NCBI GenBank assembly: GCA_025351345.1
Contig: JANXWB010000064.1
Span: 1-55,565, forward strand
DNA from: Synechococcales cyanobacterium GL140_1_metabat_312
Lineage (GTDB): Bacteria > Cyanobacteriota > Cyanobacteriia > Leptolyngbyales > Leptolyngbyaceae
DNA length: 55,565 nucleotides
Direction of reading: 5' to 3'
In this document: positions 1-10,217 of the stretch, one piece after another
Position numbering within the stretch: the first letter of the stretch is position 1
How the letters are laid out: every line of letters starts with the position of its first letter
Position numbers and translations under genes: made by a program
Notes under the pieces: generated by a model
What the model was told of the DNA's origin: nothing
The model's database searches: none
The model's input: the letters and a program-made list of their open reading frames with translations, nothing else

Positions 1-72
1 TCGTTGCGAGACATCACCTTTCTCATAAGCATCAACAATTTTCTGACGTAAGTCTAATGAATAAGGCTGCAT
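1..72 (-). CDS. IS630-type transposase, N-terminal edge (partial)
   Basis: The first 24 codons of a gene that leaves the window at base 1. It begins with ATG at 70-72 and reads MQPYSLDLRQKIVDAYEKGD followed by VSQR. This is the typical start of IS630-family transposases of cyanobacteria, the first helix of the helix-turn-helix that binds the element ends. Whether the transposase is intact cannot be seen. No terminal inverted repeat was recognised in the spacer to its right. Confidence 0.7.
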   Translation of the reverse strand, partial: MQPYSLDLRQKIVDAYEKGDVSQR

Positions 73-258
73 TAACTGTTTATAAACTGAAACTATGATT
101 TTGATTAATAGCGTACCTCACTAGACCAGTAATGGCTATAATAGCGATCGATTTAAATTTAATGTTGTAGTGGGTGCGATCGCCCTGCAACTGAATCCCT
201 ATTACTTTACGTGATTAAGTTTAACGATCACCCCTGCCAGCATGAAGTACTAGACTGG

Positions 259-1329
259 CTAGCATCTCCACGATTCGTGCTTTCTAAGAAATTCTTCATA
301 ATGCTTATTAAGTACTTCCTGGCTAGGAACCAAAATTTCAGATTTCGGCACTTTTAATTTCCTCTGAACTAGACCTTGATAGCAAGTTCCATCAAGTTCA
401 GGAGCAATTACTATCTCATAACTATCTGGCTGAATTGAAATGAGATGTAAATCAAATAGGGTATGAATATCCGCTCTTAGCGGCAGACCATTAGCAGGGT
501 GATTCGTTGAAGTTCCCTGATACGGAATAATGTGGGCGGCTTCGATCGCTGGTTCTACATCACAACCTGTTATTGCACATTCTTCACCATACAGTGTAAG
601 CAATTTTCGACGAAACTCAGACTGTCCTTGTCTCTGTACTATGGATCTTGTTACTTTTTGCCTAGCATCTTCAAGATTTGCAGCATCAAAATAGCCTTCT
701 GATTCAATCTTTTGACGCTGAATATTTAAATCAGATCGGTCATATCGATTAACTTTCTTTAGATTTATTTTCTGATAATCTTCTGGGAATAATTGTGAAA
801 GTATCAAGTCTCTATAATCTAAATCAACTATGGCGCGATAAATAGTGGGAGCGTGCCATCTTAAGTGAGATGAGGCTGAACCACGCTTAGCTTCTATCAG
901 AGCAGCTTCTTTCCAAGCTAACGCTTGGGTAGACGTTAATAAGTCTTTAGAATATCTTTGAAACCATAGAAAATATGGAGTTGTATCTTTCGTTTCTGTT
1001 TTAAAGGGATCGAAACGCCAACTTTTAGTATTAGTGGATAACATGTCTGAAATTTCTGGAAAATCATACCGGAAAATGAAGCCTAAACTTGATTGGGATG
1101 GATTTGCTGTAAGTACCCATCGTTGATTAATAGAGATGCTAATCCTATCTTTATTTCGTGGAGAGACCACTAAGCGAGGATCGCCAGATTGAAGCTCCAG
1201 AAATTCAAACAACTCTTTCGCTAAATCCAAATAATCGTTAATCCATTGACTATCCGAAGTTTGCCGCAGGATTTCCAAAGATTTTCTGTCTCGATCTTCT
1301 GAATAGGGCTTGTCTTGTTGAGGGAGCAT
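259..1329 (-). CDS. HNH endonuclease domain protein
   Basis: A 356-residue protein with an HNH nuclease module (HNH_2 type) in its C-terminal third, around residues 235-330. There ECAITGCDVEPAIEAAHIIP supplies the Cys/His metal-binding start and the AAHI motif, followed by N-x2-L-R-x2-I-H-x-L-F-D, the usual end of the beta-beta-alpha metal fold. The N-terminal 200 residues are not recognised and probably set target specificity. HNH proteins of this layout often act in restriction or phage defence, but no methylase or partner is next to it, so the role is open. It stands alone beside a transposase edge, which would fit recent acquisition (inference). Confidence 0.65.
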   Translation of the reverse strand: MLPQQDKPYSEDRDRKSLEILRQTSDSQWINDYLDLAKELFEFLELQSGDPRLVVSPRNKDRISISINQRWVLTANPSQSSLGFIFRYDFPEISDMLSTNTKSWRFDPFKTETKDTTPYFLWFQRYSKDLLTSTQALAWKEAALIEAKRGSASSHLRWHAPTIYRAIVDLDYRDLILSQLFPEDYQKINLKKVNRYDRSDLNIQRQKIESEGYFDAANLEDARQKVTRSIVQRQGQSEFRRKLLTLYGEECAITGCDVEPAIEAAHIIPYQGTSTNHPANGLPLRADIHTLFDLHLISIQPDSYEIVIAPELDGTCYQGLVQRKLKVPKSEILVPSQEVLNKHYEEFLRKHESWRC

Positions 1330-1505
1330 CTAAGTTTTATCATCTTGGACTTAAAAGATACGATAACTTACTGTCTAACCTAGGAACAGAGGCAGCTAAT
1401 AGGCATGTAGGTTGAAATTTCCTGTCTACATGCCTTGATTTGGGATCTGAAACCAAAAAATGCAGTACATCTCATGAGAAAAATGTTCAAATAAAAACCC
1501 AGAAA

Positions 1506-2849
1506 TTAAGACTTCTTCCAGTTTGGCTTCACCACTTGACGGGCACGGGCGATCGCCAAGCAATCATCGGGGAGATGTTCCACGATCGTGGAACCTGCCG
1601 CAGTCGTCACATCATTGCCGATAGTTAAGGGTGCAACTAAGGAGTTGTTGGCCCCAATTTTGGTCCGATCGCCAATAGTAGTGCGATGTTTAGCCTGTCC
1701 GTCATAGTTGACCGTGATGGTTCCAGCGCCGACATTGACCTGAGTACCCAAAGTTGCATCCCCGAGATACGTCAAGTGAGCTGCATTTGTGCCGGATCCG
1801 ATTTGAGAATTTTTCAGTTCTACAAAGTTACCAATCCGACAGTTTTCGCCCACCACCGCTGCCGATCGTAAATGAGCATAAGGTCCAATGGTCGAACCCG
1901 AATTGACCGTACTGTCAGTAATTACAGAAAACAAAATCGTCGTGTTTTCACCGATCGTACTATTTTCAATCAAGCTCCCAGGACCAATGCGACTGCCCAC
2001 TCCGATGGTCGTGATGCCGCGAAGGTGAGTTTGCGGTTCGATGATCACCTGAGGCGCGATCGTTACCGTGTCATCGATCGTCACACTAGAAGGATCCACA
2101 ATGGTTACGCCTTTCAGGAGCCATTCCGTTTTAATTCGGTCTTGCAGCATCGCATAGGCATCGGCCAACTGTTTACGATCGTTAATGCCCATAATTTCCG
2201 CCTCATCTGGCACATCCACCACCATGACAGGACTGAGGAAATTCACCGCATCGGTTAAGTAATATTCTTTCTGGTCATTTTCCGCCGTCAACTTTGGCAA
2301 CACTTGCTCTAGATCGGGCCAACGAAAACAATAAATACCCGCATTGACTCGACGATTTTTCCGTTGTTCTGGCGTGCAGTCGCGGTCTTCAATAATTTCA
2401 GTTAAATAGCCCTTTTCATCACAAAACACACGACCATAGCCTTTGGGATTAGTCAATTGAGCGGTAAGAATGGTGGCGGAATTGCCGTTCTCTTGATGAA
2501 CTTTGAGCAGTTGTTCTAAGGTATTCGGACGGATTAGAGGCGCGTCGCCATTCAGAATAATCAAGTCGCCCGTGAAGCCCGCCAACGCTGGAAGCAACTG
2601 CTGGGCCGCATGTCCCGTCCCAAGCTGCATTGTCTGTTCAACAAATTCAAGGCTACGATCGGCCAGCACCTGACGCACTGTATCCGCCTGATAGCCAACA
2701 ATCACAATTTGTCGCTCGGGTTGCAGCCCCTGAGCAGTATCCAGAACCCGCTCTACCAGTGTCTTTTGCCCTAAGGTATGGACAACCTTTGGAAGCATGG
2801 ATTTCATTCTTGTGCCTTTTCCGGCTGCCAAAATTGCGATCGCGACCAT
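1506..2849 (-). CDS. glmU: bifunctional N-acetylglucosamine-1-phosphate uridyltransferase / glucosamine-1-phosphate acetyltransferase
   Basis: GlmU makes UDP-GlcNAc, the shared precursor of peptidoglycan and lipopolysaccharide, from glucosamine-1-phosphate, acetyl-CoA and UTP in the cytosol. The N-terminal half has the nucleotidyltransferase signature [15 protein letters not shown] and the NGDAPLI motif. The C-terminal half is a run of hexapeptide repeats forming a left-handed beta helix, with the conserved R-S-A-A-V-G-E-N and YLGDATLG stretches of the acetyltransferase site. Length of about 447 residues is normal. The frame opens nine codons earlier at 2876, but [12 protein letters not shown] at 2849 is the family start and is preferred. 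No partner gene is linked; HD-GYP lies upstream on the same strand after a 63-bp gap. Confidence 0.95.
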   Translation of the reverse strand: MVAIAILAAGKGTRMKSMLPKVVHTLGQKTLVERVLDTAQGLQPERQIVIVGYQADTVRQVLADRSLEFVEQTMQLGTGHAAQQLLPALAGFTGDLIILNGDAPLIRPNTLEQLLKVHQENGNSATILTAQLTNPKGYGRVFCDEKGYLTEIIEDRDCTPEQRKNRRVNAGIYCFRWPDLEQVLPKLTAENDQKEYYLTDAVNFLSPVMVVDVPDEAEIMGINDRKQLADAYAMLQDRIKTEWLLKGVTIVDPSSVTIDDTVTIAPQVIIEPQTHLRGITTIGVGSRIGPGSLIENSTIGENTTILFSVITDSTVNSGSTIGPYAHLRSAAVVGENCRIGNFVELKNSQIGSGTNAAHLTYLGDATLGTQVNVGAGTITVNYDGQAKHRTTIGDRTKIGANNSLVAPLTIGNDVTTAAGSTIVEHLPDDCLAIARARQVVKPNWKKS

Positions 2850-2912
2850 AATCGATTCTTCACCCAATACCATCACGGGCAGTATACCGCGCCGATCGAA
2901 TTGATTCTCCAG

Positions 2913-3983
2913 TTAGCCCCATGACTGAGAGGCTACCCAGTGTTCTGTCCCCTTCATATATCGATCTAACCAACCATCACGGTTCGGTTTGTTAATCTCA
3001 GTACCATAAATAAATTCTATAAAAGACTTCATCAACACTGGATTTCGCCAGTTCCGATCGGCTTCCTGTTGCATGATGTCAAGGGATTCTTGAGGCGTAA
3101 AGCACTTTTTATAGGGCCGTTCACTGGACAGCGCATCATAGATATCAAGGAGCTGGAACAGCTGAGCTAGATAGGGAAAATCGTTGCCTTTTAGTCCATC
3201 AGGATAACCCGATCCATCCCACCGCTCGTGATGATGGCGAATAATTGGCGTAACCCCGCGCATGGTCCGCAAAGGCTGACAAATGGATTCGCCGATCGTC
3301 GCATGGGTTTTCATAACCGCAAATTCTTCAGGCGTAAATTTTCCTGGCTTCAGTAAAATGGAATCTGGAATCCCGATTTTACCAATGTCATGCAAATAGC
3401 CGCCCCACATTAAATCCCGAATATCATTGCGACATAAGCCCAAAAACTCACCAAATGCTTTGCCCTGATTCACCAATCGTTCACAGTGAGCGCCCGTGTT
3501 TGGATCGCGACTTTCCACCGTGCGGGCGATCGAAAATAAGACTTTCTCAGCATGGTCTAGATCTTGATTCAGCCGTTTTTGGCGAACGAGAGATTTGACT
3601 CGAGCCGATAGCTCAAGTTGGTCAAAAGGCTTAATCAAAAAGTCATCACCGCCCGCCTCAATACCCCGAAGTCGAGCTTGTCGATCGTCCAATGCTGTGA
3701 CAAAAACAACTGGAATCAAGCGGGTATGGTCATCGGCCTTGAGACGACGGCAGACTTCATAGCCATCCATTCCCGGCATCATCACATCCAGCAAAATTAA
3801 ATCTGGATCTTCAGCTAAGACGAGATCGATCGCCGCTGCACCATTTTCCGCCTCCAACACTTTATAGCCCTCTAACGCGAGCAGTTCAGATGCAACCATA
3901 CGACTAAAGGTATGGTCGTCCACCACTAATACTTTTGCAGAGTTTAGATCAAAATTATCCACAGTATTATTCACAGTAGCCAA
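2913..3983 (-). CDS. response regulator with HD-GYP phosphodiesterase output
   Basis: Two-domain regulator of 356 residues. The REC domain (about 17-130) has the VVDD acidic pocket, phospho-acceptor D66 in LLDVMMPG and the conserved lysine K118 in KPFD. The HD-GYP domain (about 150-330) shows the metal pair H198-D199 in YLHDIGKIGIPD, paired histidines near 250 and the GYP triad at 259-261 in RWDGSGYPDG. Members of this family hydrolyse cyclic di-GMP, so phosphorylation by a sensor kinase would be expected to change c-di-GMP level. No cognate kinase is adjacent. All metal and REC residues looked for are present, so it should be active. The last 25 residues are a tail outside the domain. Confidence 0.9.
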   Translation of the reverse strand: MATVNNTVDNFDLNSAKVLVVDDHTFSRMVASELLALEGYKVLEAENGAAAIDLVLAEDPDLILLDVMMPGMDGYEVCRRLKADDHTRLIPVVFVTALDDRQARLRGIEAGGDDFLIKPFDQLELSARVKSLVRQKRLNQDLDHAEKVLFSIARTVESRDPNTGAHCERLVNQGKAFGEFLGLCRNDIRDLMWGGYLHDIGKIGIPDSILLKPGKFTPEEFAVMKTHATIGESICQPLRTMRGVTPIIRHHHERWDGSGYPDGLKGNDFPYLAQLFQLLDIYDALSSERPYKKCFTPQESLDIMQQEADRNWRNPVLMKSFIEFIYGTEINKPNRDGWLDRYMKGTEHWVASQSWG

Positions 3984-4160
3984 CGCCTATCCTTGACGGA
4001 TACGATCAGGAAAAATGGAGTAGCAGTCCAGTTCCGTTGTACGAAGTATAGGCAGTTATCGAATGTGATTGCTCAAGTGTTAAACGTAATTCAAATGATT
4101 TTATTGGAAAGTTTAAAAAGGTTTGAATAGTATAAAGCTATATAAGCATTGAATAAGACA

Positions 4161-6890
4161 CTACTCAATGGTCTCATTAATGGGAAAACGATCGATCAAT
4201 TGAACTGCACGAACGGCATTATCCTTCAACGTTCGTGAAGCGTGGGGAATGTAGGGAATTTGTGACAAAATATCCAGCGTCCGACGCATCATTCTGACAA
4301 TATCACCTTCATCCATACTAGTATTGGCCGCCAGCTCCGCCCATTCGGTTTCCAAGGCCCACTGCTCCACAATGCTAACTAGATCTTCTTCGAGCCAGAG
4401 AGGAATCATCACATCTTGACGGCGCTGACGTTGGAAAAGCTGACGGCGCAAAGGGCGCAGAGTTTCAACAGCTTCGATTACGGTCTCAGACAGCGCATAC
4501 CGACTCCAACTATCTGGGCGAGCCGTTTCTGTGACCAAGGCCGCGCAAACAGCCGCTAAGTGGTGCGGATCGAGATCATCCAAGTCACCAGACATCACCG
4601 CCAACCCCAACCATAATTCGTTGTCCCCTCGAATCGCCGCGATCGCTTGCCCAAGTTCTGTCGGCTGCAACCCATCTAGTGCCCCAAATTCTTGCAATAA
4701 CTCCACTAAGGCCAAGAAGTCGTTCCAGTGTCGCTGGCTCTGACGGCCCATTTGAGACGTGACAGCGGTTAAATCTCCTTCAAGCAATTCAATCCGCCGC
4801 TGAGCCTTAATGATTTTGGCCCGATCGCCCCATTTGTGAACCGGATGATTGTCGATTTTGGCCTGAACTCCTTGCATCCGTTGAAGTTGGGCATAGACTT
4901 CAGGCGGCAAAGTTTCAGCAGTGTCGTAATCGAGTTGGGGAATTTGGCTCGCGAGTAATGCAGAAACATCATCGCCTCGACGGGACTGACCAGGGCGCGG
5001 CATCAAGTCATCGGGAATGGGAAGCCGATCTATTGCTTCTAAACGAGGAATATCGGGACGCAGTTGAACAACATCAGCAATGCTAGCAATCCGCCAACGG
5101 TTATCGCGGCTGAGACAGAGCAAATAAGGAAGCTGACCTGGACCGGAAAGTTTGGTGACGAGTACGGCAGAAATGGGAGTCGGAACCTGAACGGTGTTCC
5201 CTTTGAGCAGTAGCGCAGTTCCAGCCAACGCATAGGGCAACATCAGCACGAGTTCCTGCGCATGGGATTCGCCTGCTTGAAGTTGGAGCGTTTTGAGCAG
5301 CCGTTTTTCTTCGCGCTGCCGATCTTGTAGTTTTTCATACTGAGATAACAGCTTCCAATCTACCGAGGCAACCCGTTTCTTCAGGGCAGTAAGTTCGCCT
5401 TCAATCCGATCGACTTCTGCGCGTTGAGGCTTGAGGGCAAAGGAGGCTAGATACTGAGCAAAACTTCGTTCAATCAGTTCTTTAGCTTGCTCTAGAGTAT
5501 GAACCTGCAACAGATTCAGGACCATGCCATAGCTTGGCGTAAACTGGCTCACCAATGGATCCGCTCCGCCTGTTGCCAGCTTAGCTGCTTCCCGTGCCCC
5601 TTCATAGGGAGTCTGAACTGTCAGCACATAACCAACTTTGTCCATTCCACGACGGCCTGCACGACCGGACATTTGTAAAAATTCAGAGCCATTTAACAAT
5701 CGATGTCCCGCATCCGTTCGTTTGCTTAATGTGGAAATGACCGTAGTTCTCGCAGGCATATTGATCCCAGCGGCCAAGGTTTCAGTCGCAAATACAACCT
5801 TAACTAAGCCCTGTTGAAATAGTTCTTCCACAAAGGCTTTCCAAGCTGGAAGCAAGCCTGCATGGTGTGATGCGATGCCTCGAACGATCGCACTGACTTG
5901 ACTTTCACGAGCAATTTCGGGATTACGATCGATGAATGCTTCGACCTCAACTCGAATTTTGTCGGATTCTTCTGGAGTGAGCAAAGTGAGATCTGCAACC
6001 GCATCCATGGCCCGATCGCACCCTCGACGACTGAAAATAAAATAAATCGCAGGCAACATCTGAGCCTGATTAAGCTTTGACACCACAAAAGAAATGGCTG
6101 GGGCTTCGGGTCGTTTTTCGCCCCTAGGATTTGAACCGCGTGGCCGTTGTTTGCCGCCTTTTGGCTTTAACATTGGGCTAATGGCAGTGCCGGAGTCATC
6201 TAATAATGGAAAGATCCCCAACGGATTTGCAAAGGAGAATTGCAGCGGGACAGGCCGAAAATCTGAATAAATTAGTTCTGTTGGTCCATGAATTTGGTTG
6301 ATCCAATCCGTAAGTTGATTGCTGTTTGCCACCGTTGCCGATAAACCAACAAGCTGAATCTCAGGCGGACAGTAAATAATGGACTCTTCCCAGACTGTCC
6401 CGCGCTGACGATCGTTCATGTAATGACACTCGTCCAAAATAACCGATTCCACACCCAACATTGAACCACCCGTTTCACCAATAGCCGTTCCATACAGCAT
6501 ATTTCGGAAGATTTCAGTGGTCATGACGACGATCGGTGCATCGCGATTAATTGACGTATCCCCTGTTAACAGACCAACTTGATCTTGACCAAATTGATTA
6601 CGAAAGTCACGAAACTTCTGATTTGATAACGCTTTCAGTGGAGTGGTATAAAAAACCCGACGATTTCGCTCAAGGGCGCGGTAAATAGCATATTCTCCAA
6701 CTAATGTCTTCCCAGAACCTGTCGGCGCACAGACAATGACAGATTTACCCATATCTAGTGCAACGATTGCATCAAGCTGAAAACTATCTAATTCAAAGGG
6801 AAAGACTTCAGACGGGTCGATGCCAAAGATTTCAGGGGAGTTAGTCACAGGGCACAAATCGAGGGATGACAGTATACAGAAGTTCCTCAA
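4161..6890 (-). CDS. Ski2-like DEAD/DEAH-box RNA helicase
   Basis: A 909-residue superfamily 2 helicase. RecA1 has Walker A APTGSGKT, DECH in motif II and SAT in motif III. RecA2 carries QMSGRAGRRGMDK (motif VI), the signature of the Ski2/Mtr4/Dob1 group. The C-terminal third is helical, as in the DSHCT region of that group, and a long inserted segment lies before it. Cyanobacteria and chloroplasts (ISE2) keep a helicase of this type, thought to act in RNA maturation or turnover. The frame starts with ATG at 6890, but a GTG at 6848 (VTNSPEIFGIDP) better fits where homology should begin, so the first 14 residues are doubtful. It is divergent from dnaA, with about 100 bp shared upstream. Confidence 0.88.
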   Translation of the reverse strand: MRNFCILSSLDLCPVTNSPEIFGIDPSEVFPFELDSFQLDAIVALDMGKSVIVCAPTGSGKTLVGEYAIYRALERNRRVFYTTPLKALSNQKFRDFRNQFGQDQVGLLTGDTSINRDAPIVVMTTEIFRNMLYGTAIGETGGSMLGVESVILDECHYMNDRQRGTVWEESIIYCPPEIQLVGLSATVANSNQLTDWINQIHGPTELIYSDFRPVPLQFSFANPLGIFPLLDDSGTAISPMLKPKGGKQRPRGSNPRGEKRPEAPAISFVVSKLNQAQMLPAIYFIFSRRGCDRAMDAVADLTLLTPEESDKIRVEVEAFIDRNPEIARESQVSAIVRGIASHHAGLLPAWKAFVEELFQQGLVKVVFATETLAAGINMPARTTVISTLSKRTDAGHRLLNGSEFLQMSGRAGRRGMDKVGYVLTVQTPYEGAREAAKLATGGADPLVSQFTPSYGMVLNLLQVHTLEQAKELIERSFAQYLASFALKPQRAEVDRIEGELTALKKRVASVDWKLLSQYEKLQDRQREEKRLLKTLQLQAGESHAQELVLMLPYALAGTALLLKGNTVQVPTPISAVLVTKLSGPGQLPYLLCLSRDNRWRIASIADVVQLRPDIPRLEAIDRLPIPDDLMPRPGQSRRGDDVSALLASQIPQLDYDTAETLPPEVYAQLQRMQGVQAKIDNHPVHKWGDRAKIIKAQRRIELLEGDLTAVTSQMGRQSQRHWNDFLALVELLQEFGALDGLQPTELGQAIAAIRGDNELWLGLAVMSGDLDDLDPHHLAAVCAALVTETARPDSWSRYALSETVIEAVETLRPLRRQLFQRQRRQDVMIPLWLEEDLVSIVEQWALETEWAELAANTSMDEGDIVRMMRRTLDILSQIPYIPHASRTLKDNAVRAVQLIDRFPINETIE

Positions 6891-6990
6891 CTATCTAGTG
6901 TACGCTCACTTTTGACCCATCACCCATTTGCGTGTGATCCAGCAAACTGCTGTAAATTGATCTATAGCCAATCTCGCGGAATCCTGGATC

Positions 6991-8412
6991 ATGCCTCCTG
7001 ATATTGCCGGAACTGATTTATGGGCGCAGACGCTTGAAAAGCTAAAGCTAAAAATGAGTCCGCCAACTTTTGATACTTGGATCGCAAAAACCGTAGTGGA
7101 GAGTTTTGATGCGGACTGTCTGATGATCCGAACTCCTCATCCGTTTGCACAGAAGTGGTTAACGCGATATTACTTACCGACAATTCTTCAAGCTATTCAG
7201 GATGTAGCAGGTCGTCCGATCGATATTAAGCTTGTCAATTCAGTGATTAATCAAGATCCAACAACTGAGTTTGATGATGCGACGTTATCAAAGCCATCCT
7301 CTAAAATAATTGATAATACTAAAAGCGTTAAGCCTTCAGTTCAATTGTGGCAACCACCCTCAGCCCAGGAATTTCGCCGATCGGAACTTAATTCCCGCTA
7401 TGTATTTTCTCGTCTAGTTGTTGGCCCGAATAATCAAATGGCCCATGCTGCATCCTTGGCAGTTGCAGAGTCTCCTGGTCAAGAATTTAATCCATTATTT
7501 CTCTGTGGTGGAGTGGGTTTAGGTAAAACACATTTGATGCAAGCGATCGGCCATTATCGTTTAGAAATAAATCCTGAGGCGCGTATTTATTATGTGTCTA
7601 CTGAGCGATTTACAAATGACCTAGTAACTGCCATTCGTAAAGATAATATGCACGCATTTCGAGAACAATATCGCGAGGTTGATGTATTACTAGTTGATGA
7701 TATTCAGTTTATTGAAGGTAAGGAATACACTCAAGAAGAGTTTTTCCATACGTTTAATACATTGCATGAAACAGGTAAGCAAGTTGTTCTGGCGTCCGAT
7801 CGGCCCCCGAATCAAATTCCTCGATTGCAAGAACGACTATGTTCTAGATTTTCGATGGGTTTAATTGCGGATATTCAGCCACCAGACTTGGAGACTAGAA
7901 TGGCAATTTTGCATCGTAAAGCTGAGTATGAAAACATTCGTTTGTCTCGAACTGTAATTGAATATATTGCTTCGACTTACACATCAAATATTCGTGAGCT
8001 TGAAGGTGCATTAACCAGAGCTTTGACCTATACCTCGATCGCAGGCTTACCGCTTACGGTTGAGAATATTGTTTCAGTTCTGAATCCGCCGATGGAGAAA
8101 ATTGATGTGTCCCCGAATGTTATTTTTGATGTGATTATTGATCACTTTAATGTTCCGTCTGTTGATTTAAGAGGGACATCTAGACGGCGTGAGATTAGTA
8201 TGGCGCGTCAAGTTGGGATGTATTTGATGCGTCATCATACTGGTCTTAGTTTGCCAAAAATTGGGGAAGAGTTTGGCGGAAAAGATCACACGACGGTGAT
8301 GTATAGCTGTGAGAAGATTGAAAAGCTCAAAGAGTCCGATCGGGATTTTGCACAGACGCTACGGTTATTGAACGATCGGGTTCAAGCGACAAATAAAGGC
8401 CGTAATCGGTAG
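6991..8412 (+). CDS. dnaA: chromosomal replication initiator protein DnaA
   Basis: DnaA binds its boxes at the origin and opens the duplex as an ATP-bound filament. The 473-residue protein has the N-terminal interaction domain (about 1-85), a variable linker, and the AAA+ core with Walker A GGVGLGKTH near residue 172 and Walker B VLLVDDIQF. The sensor region is followed by the DNA-binding domain IV, whose signature KDHTTVMYSCEKI is near the C terminus. It lies directly upstream of a spacer containing DnaA boxes and of dnaN, the classic origin layout. Its coding sequence looks more AT-rich and poorer in HIP1 sites than that of dnaN. Translation starts at ATG 6991. Confidence 0.97.
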   Translation: MPPDIAGTDLWAQTLEKLKLKMSPPTFDTWIAKTVVESFDADCLMIRTPHPFAQKWLTRYYLPTILQAIQDVAGRPIDIKLVNSVINQDPTTEFDDATLSKPSSKIIDNTKSVKPSVQLWQPPSAQEFRRSELNSRYVFSRLVVGPNNQMAHAASLAVAESPGQEFNPLFLCGGVGLGKTHLMQAIGHYRLEINPEARIYYVSTERFTNDLVTAIRKDNMHAFREQYREVDVLLVDDIQFIEGKEYTQEEFFHTFNTLHETGKQVVLASDRPPNQIPRLQERLCSRFSMGLIADIQPPDLETRMAILHRKAEYENIRLSRTVIEYIASTYTSNIRELEGALTRALTYTSIAGLPLTVENIVSVLNPPMEKIDVSPNVIFDVIIDHFNVPSVDLRGTSRRREISMARQVGMYLMRHHTGLSLPKIGEEFGGKDHTTVMYSCEKIEKLKESDRDFAQTLRLLNDRVQATNKGRNR

Positions 8413-8774
8413 CGTTGAGTTATTAGTTAAGTTGCGATTACGCTTGAAAATTGATTCGTTTTACTTATGTTTTTAGACAGATAATTATGACACTCTGGAT
8501 AGACGCTATTGAGTTTGTGATTATAAGGTGTGGAAAACAAGCGATCGAAATGTGGAAAACAAGAGTTAAATTCTGATTTTCTGTTGCACGTCATTATACG
8601 GAAGTCTCTCTGGCTTGAGTTTTGGCGGCTTTTCCACAACCGATCGATCGTGTGTGTTGAAATGGATGTCAAGATCACGTTTTCCACAACCAAGATCGCC
8701 CACAATCCTTTACAGTTTAAAGCTGGATTTTGATCCGTTTAACCCCAGTTCAACCTTAGATTCCCCACCTCCCC
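8413..8774. other. putative chromosomal origin (oriC)
   Basis: The 362-bp spacer between dnaA and dnaN has no convincing gene. It holds four exact copies of TTTTCCACA, the cyanobacterial DnaA-box consensus: two in the minus orientation (8529-8537, 8551-8559) and two in the plus orientation (8630-8638, 8680-8688). The two pairs face one another. The left 110 bp (8413-8525) is markedly AT-rich and could serve as the unwinding element. Position, box sequence and box density support origin function. Orientation and strand skew were not computed. Confidence 0.8.
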
Positions 8775-9938
8775 ATGAAACTCGTCTGTACCCAATCTAA
8801 TCTCAGTAGTCATCTATCGTTAGTGAGTCGTGCGGTTTCATCTCGTCCGAGTCATCCGATTTTGGCCAACGTGCTGTTAAATGCAGACCAAGCAACCCAG
8901 CGCGTAAGTTTGTCTGCATTTGATTTGAGTTTAGGAATTCAGACTAGTTTCCCCGCACAAGTGACAACCGGAGGCACGCTGACTATTCCGGCTAAGCTGC
9001 TGGGTGACATTGTGTCGCGGTTGCCCGAGGGTGAGTTGGCGCTAGATGATGGGGCGCACGATCGTTCCGGGAATGAAGATGAGGGCGGTATTTTGGTGAC
9101 GCTGAAGTATGCGTCGGGTAAGTATCAAATGCGCGGCCTTGGTGCAGAAGAGTTTCCAGAGTTGCCAATGATTGTAGATGGAGATTCGGCGCAATTGTCG
9201 GCGGAAGCGATGATTGAAGGGTTGCGCAGTGCGTTGTTTGCAGCGAGCGGGGATGAGACGAAGCAAGTGCTGACGGGTGTTCATTTGAGTGTCCAAGATG
9301 ATGGATTGGAGTTTGCGGCGACGGATGGGCATCGGTTGGCGGTAGTGCAGACGGTGGCTCATCCAGATGATGTGTCTGGGGCATTGCCGAAGTTAGATGT
9401 GACGGTTCCCGCCAAGGCGTTGCAAGAGGTGATTAAGATGCTCGATCGGGGCAGCAGCAGCACGGTGGCGGTGAAGTTTGATCCGGGTCAAATCGTATTT
9501 GAATGGGCCGAGCAGCGTTTGACGAGTCGGCTTTTGGAGGCGCAGTATCCTAACTATCGCCAATTGATTCCCCGTCAGTTTGCGCATAATGTGACGATCG
9601 ATCGAAAAGGATTGTTGAGTGGGTTAGAACGGATTTCCGTGATTGCGGACCAGCATAATAATATTGTCAAAATGAGTATTATGCCCGAGTCACAAAGCAT
9701 TAGTTTGTCCGTGGATGCGCAAGATGTGGGAAGTGGTCAGGAGACAATTGCGGCGCAGATTACGGGTGAGGGAATGGATGTGGCGTTTAATGTCAAATAT
9801 TTGATTGAAGGGTTGAAGGTAATCAATACTACCGAGATTCAAATTCAATTGAATACGCCAACCAGTCCCGCAATTTTGTCGCCACTCGGAAGTTTGAAGA
9901 TGACCTATTTGGTGATGCCCGTACAGGTTCGATCGTAG
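8775..9938 (+). CDS. dnaN: DNA polymerase III beta sliding clamp
   Basis: The ring-shaped processivity clamp that tethers the replicative polymerase and binds many repair proteins. It is 387 residues long, close to the usual 370-390, with three clamp domains. Recognisable parts are the start MKLVCTQSNLSSHLSLVSRA, the central FAATDGHRLA motif and the C-terminal LVMPVQV, which helps form the hydrophobic peptide-binding pocket. ATG at 8775 is the natural start. It lies downstream of the DnaA-box region in the same direction as dnaA and is followed after 54 bp by a toxin-antitoxin-like pair. Confidence 0.96.
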   Translation: MKLVCTQSNLSSHLSLVSRAVSSRPSHPILANVLLNADQATQRVSLSAFDLSLGIQTSFPAQVTTGGTLTIPAKLLGDIVSRLPEGELALDDGAHDRSGNEDEGGILVTLKYASGKYQMRGLGAEEFPELPMIVDGDSAQLSAEAMIEGLRSALFAASGDETKQVLTGVHLSVQDDGLEFAATDGHRLAVVQTVAHPDDVSGALPKLDVTVPAKALQEVIKMLDRGSSSTVAVKFDPGQIVFEWAEQRLTSRLLEAQYPNYRQLIPRQFAHNVTIDRKGLLSGLERISVIADQHNNIVKMSIMPESQSISLSVDAQDVGSGQETIAAQITGEGMDVAFNVKYLIEGLKVINTTEIQIQLNTPTSPAILSPLGSLKMTYLVMPVQVRS

Positions 9939-9992
9939 AAATATTGTCCTAGAGGTGAGATAGAATGGGGCAATCTCTTATTGTCCTACTCT

Positions 9993-10217
9993 ATGAATTA
10001 TCAAGATATCATCACGCTTGAACCGGGTAAGCGAAGCGGTAAACCTTGTATTCGAGGAATGAGAATTACGGTTTATGATATTTTGTCTTATCTGGCCTCA
10101 GGGATGACTCAGGAAGAAATTCTTGAGGATTTTCCCTATTTAACAATGAACGATATTCTAGCCTGCTTGAGTTATGCTGCCGACCGTGAACAAAAAACCC
10201 TAGCTATTTCTGCATGA
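9993..10217 (+). CDS. DUF433 antitoxin-like protein
   Basis: A 74-residue DUF433 protein. GKPCIRGMRITVYDIL and ASGMTQEEILEDFPYLT form the small winged-helix fold of this family, with the pattern G-K-P-x-I-R-G-x-R-I. The frame is open from TTG 9981, but ATG 9993 gives the family start MNYQDIITLEPGKR. DUF433 genes are very frequently paired with a DUF5615 PIN-like gene, as here, where the stop overlaps the next start (ATGA). The pair is regarded as a type II toxin-antitoxin-like module; DUF433 would be the DNA-binding antitoxin. It probably autoregulates, but no operator was identified. Confidence 0.8.
   Translation: MNYQDIITLEPGKRSGKPCIRGMRITVYDILSYLASGMTQEEILEDFPYLTMNDILACLSYAADREQKTLAISA

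Noticed and set aside
1440-2851. Plus-strand open frames of 60-130 residues opposite glmU
   Set aside because: They lie antisense to a clearly conserved gene, have no family features and arise from its codon bias.
8992-9384. Minus-strand frames of 106-130 residues opposite dnaN
   Set aside because: Antisense shadows of dnaN with biased composition and no start signal.
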